This document shows positions 33,856-34,483 of a stretch of DNA of 34,483 nt, in pieces. The stretch is from an uncultured SAR86 cluster bacterium (GTDB lineage Bacteria > Pseudomonadota > Gammaproteobacteria > Magnimaribacterales > D2472): positions 1 through 34,483 of the forward strand of contig CAJQGY010000056.1 of NCBI GenBank assembly GCA_905478015.1, in the 5' to 3' direction. Each line of letters opens with the position of its first letter. Position 1 is the stretch's first letter. The position numbers and the translations under genes are program-made. The notes beneath the pieces are model-generated. The model saw only the letters and a program-made list of their open reading frames with translations, searched no databases and was not told the origin of the DNA.

Positions 33856-34483
33856 ATGAAAGCGCTTCAGTGCATAGAGCTTGGCGGTCCTGATAAATTA
33901 CAAGTTAATGAAATACCTGATCCAGTGATTGCTGCTGAGCATGTCATTATTGATCTAAAGGCCGCGAGTATAAATTTTCCTGATGTCCTTATGATTCAAG
34001 GCTTATATCAGTTTCAACCACCTTTACCATTTATACCAGGAGGCGAGGCAGCTGGTATTATTGCTGAAGTAGGTGAGGGGGTTACAGATTTTAAGGTTGG
34101 AGATAAGGTATTTGCAGCGTCAATGACAGGAGGTGTAGCAGAGAAACTTTTAGCTCATCAGTCTATGTTAAGAGCTATTCCAGATGATATGGATTATGAA
34201 ATTGCAGCAGCTTTATCTGTAACATACGGGACATCACTTTATGCTTTAAAACAAAGAGCAAATATTCAACCAGGAGAGACATTGTTGGTTCTTGGAGCAT
34301 CGGGCGGAGTTGGTCTTGCGACAATACAGTTGGGGAAAGCGATGGGGGCTAAAGTTATAGCCGCAGCCTCATCGCAAGAAAAAATTGATATATGTCTAGC
34401 AAATGGAGCAGATGAGGCATTTATATATCCCTCAGGAAACCTATCAAGAGATGAGCAAAAAGAACTTTCAAATAAAGTTAAAG
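33856..34483 (+). CDS. NADPH:quinone oxidoreductase (zinc-free MDR family), 3' end cut off
   Basis: The first 209 codons are in the window; the frame stays open to the last base. A clear ribosome binding site (AAGGAG at 33845-33850) lies before ATG 33856. The product begins MKALQCIELGGPDKLQVNEI and shows the quinone-oxidoreductase blocks AASINFPDVLMIQGLYQ, FIPGGEAAGIIAEVG and the NADPH loop LGASGGVGLATIQLGKAMGA. The cysteines and other ligands of the zinc-dependent alcohol dehydrogenase branch are absent from this part, so it is in the zinc-free QOR branch. Members reduce quinones or activated alkenes; the substrate cannot be told. It is the third gene of the pckA-gshA run. Confidence 0.9.
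   Translation, partial: MKALQCIELGGPDKLQVNEIPDPVIAAEHVIIDLKAASINFPDVLMIQGLYQFQPPLPFIPGGEAAGIIAEVGEGVTDFKVGDKVFAASMTGGVAEKLLAHQSMLRAIPDDMDYEIAAALSVTYGTSLYALKQRANIQPGETLLVLGASGGVGLATIQLGKAMGAKVIAAASSQEKIDICLANGADEAFIYPSGNLSRDEQKELSNKVK

Noticed and set aside
1-34483. Defence systems, CRISPR arrays, toxin-antitoxin pairs, secondary-metabolite clusters or a genomic island
   Set aside because: No gene or repeat of this kind was seen; composition and gene order look uniformly like core chromosome throughout.

Overview
The window is a compact, AT-rich stretch of chromosome (about one third G+C by eye) from a bacterium with a small, streamlined genome. It carries about 39 protein genes, almost no intergenic space, and no tRNA, rRNA, CRISPR array, insertion sequence or prophage that I can see. 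Gene content and gene order are gammaproteobacterial: phoH-ybeY-corC-lnt beside miaB; orn opposite rsgA; ubiE-ubiJ-ubiB-tatABC; lptM-lysA-dapF-DUF484-xerC-HAD; cytochrome c4/dsbA opposite engB near polA; metK opposite tkt-pgk-fba. The low G+C, short proteins and tight overlaps suggest a free-living marine lineage of the SAR86 kind. That assignment is inference from style and needs a phylogeny.

Layout. 1-1098 (+): end of a fatty-acid oxidation 3-hydroxyacyl-CoA dehydrogenase. 1101-6726 (-): miaB, phoH, ybeY, corC, lnt and an L,D-transpeptidase (tRNA modification, RNA processing, envelope). 6740-7060 (+): a lone DUF1820 gene. 7063-7614 (-): orn. 7656-12348 (+): rsgA, three ubiquinone genes (ubiE, ubiJ, ubiB) and a very short Tat translocon (tatA is only 51 codons). 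12350-17125 (-): transketolase, phosphoglycerate kinase, class I aldolase and a LOG-type nucleotide hydrolase. 17288-24443 (+): metK and ahcY (activated methyl cycle), lptM, lysA and dapF (lysine/diaminopimelate), DUF484, xerC, a HAD phosphatase and ubiK. 24440-26157 (-): cytochrome c4, dsbA and cytochrome c5. 26230-27326 (+): engB and a Coq4-like gene. 27328-30030 (-): polA. 30103-34483 (+): dsbB, then pckA, gshA and a truncated quinone oxidoreductase.

How the genes work together. Several systems are encoded almost whole: ubiquinone synthesis and its accessory factors (UbiE, UbiJ, UbiB, UbiK and a Coq4-like protein), periplasmic oxidative folding (DsbA, DsbB) next to its c-type cytochrome clients, Tat export, lipoprotein maturation (Lnt), and lower glycolysis/pentose phosphate interconversion with PEP carboxykinase for gluconeogenesis. 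Genes in an operon usually overlap by 1-22 bases, implying translational coupling. All five convergent gene pairs meet with between -4 and +2 bases of space, and each junction carries a small inverted repeat.

I did not find an obviously new multi-gene system. The best leads are the Coq4-like gene behind engB, altered active-site motifs in DsbA (CGAC), DapF (CLNG) and UbiB (DCA), the LOG hydrolase joined to the transketolase operon, and the inverted repeats at every convergent junction.
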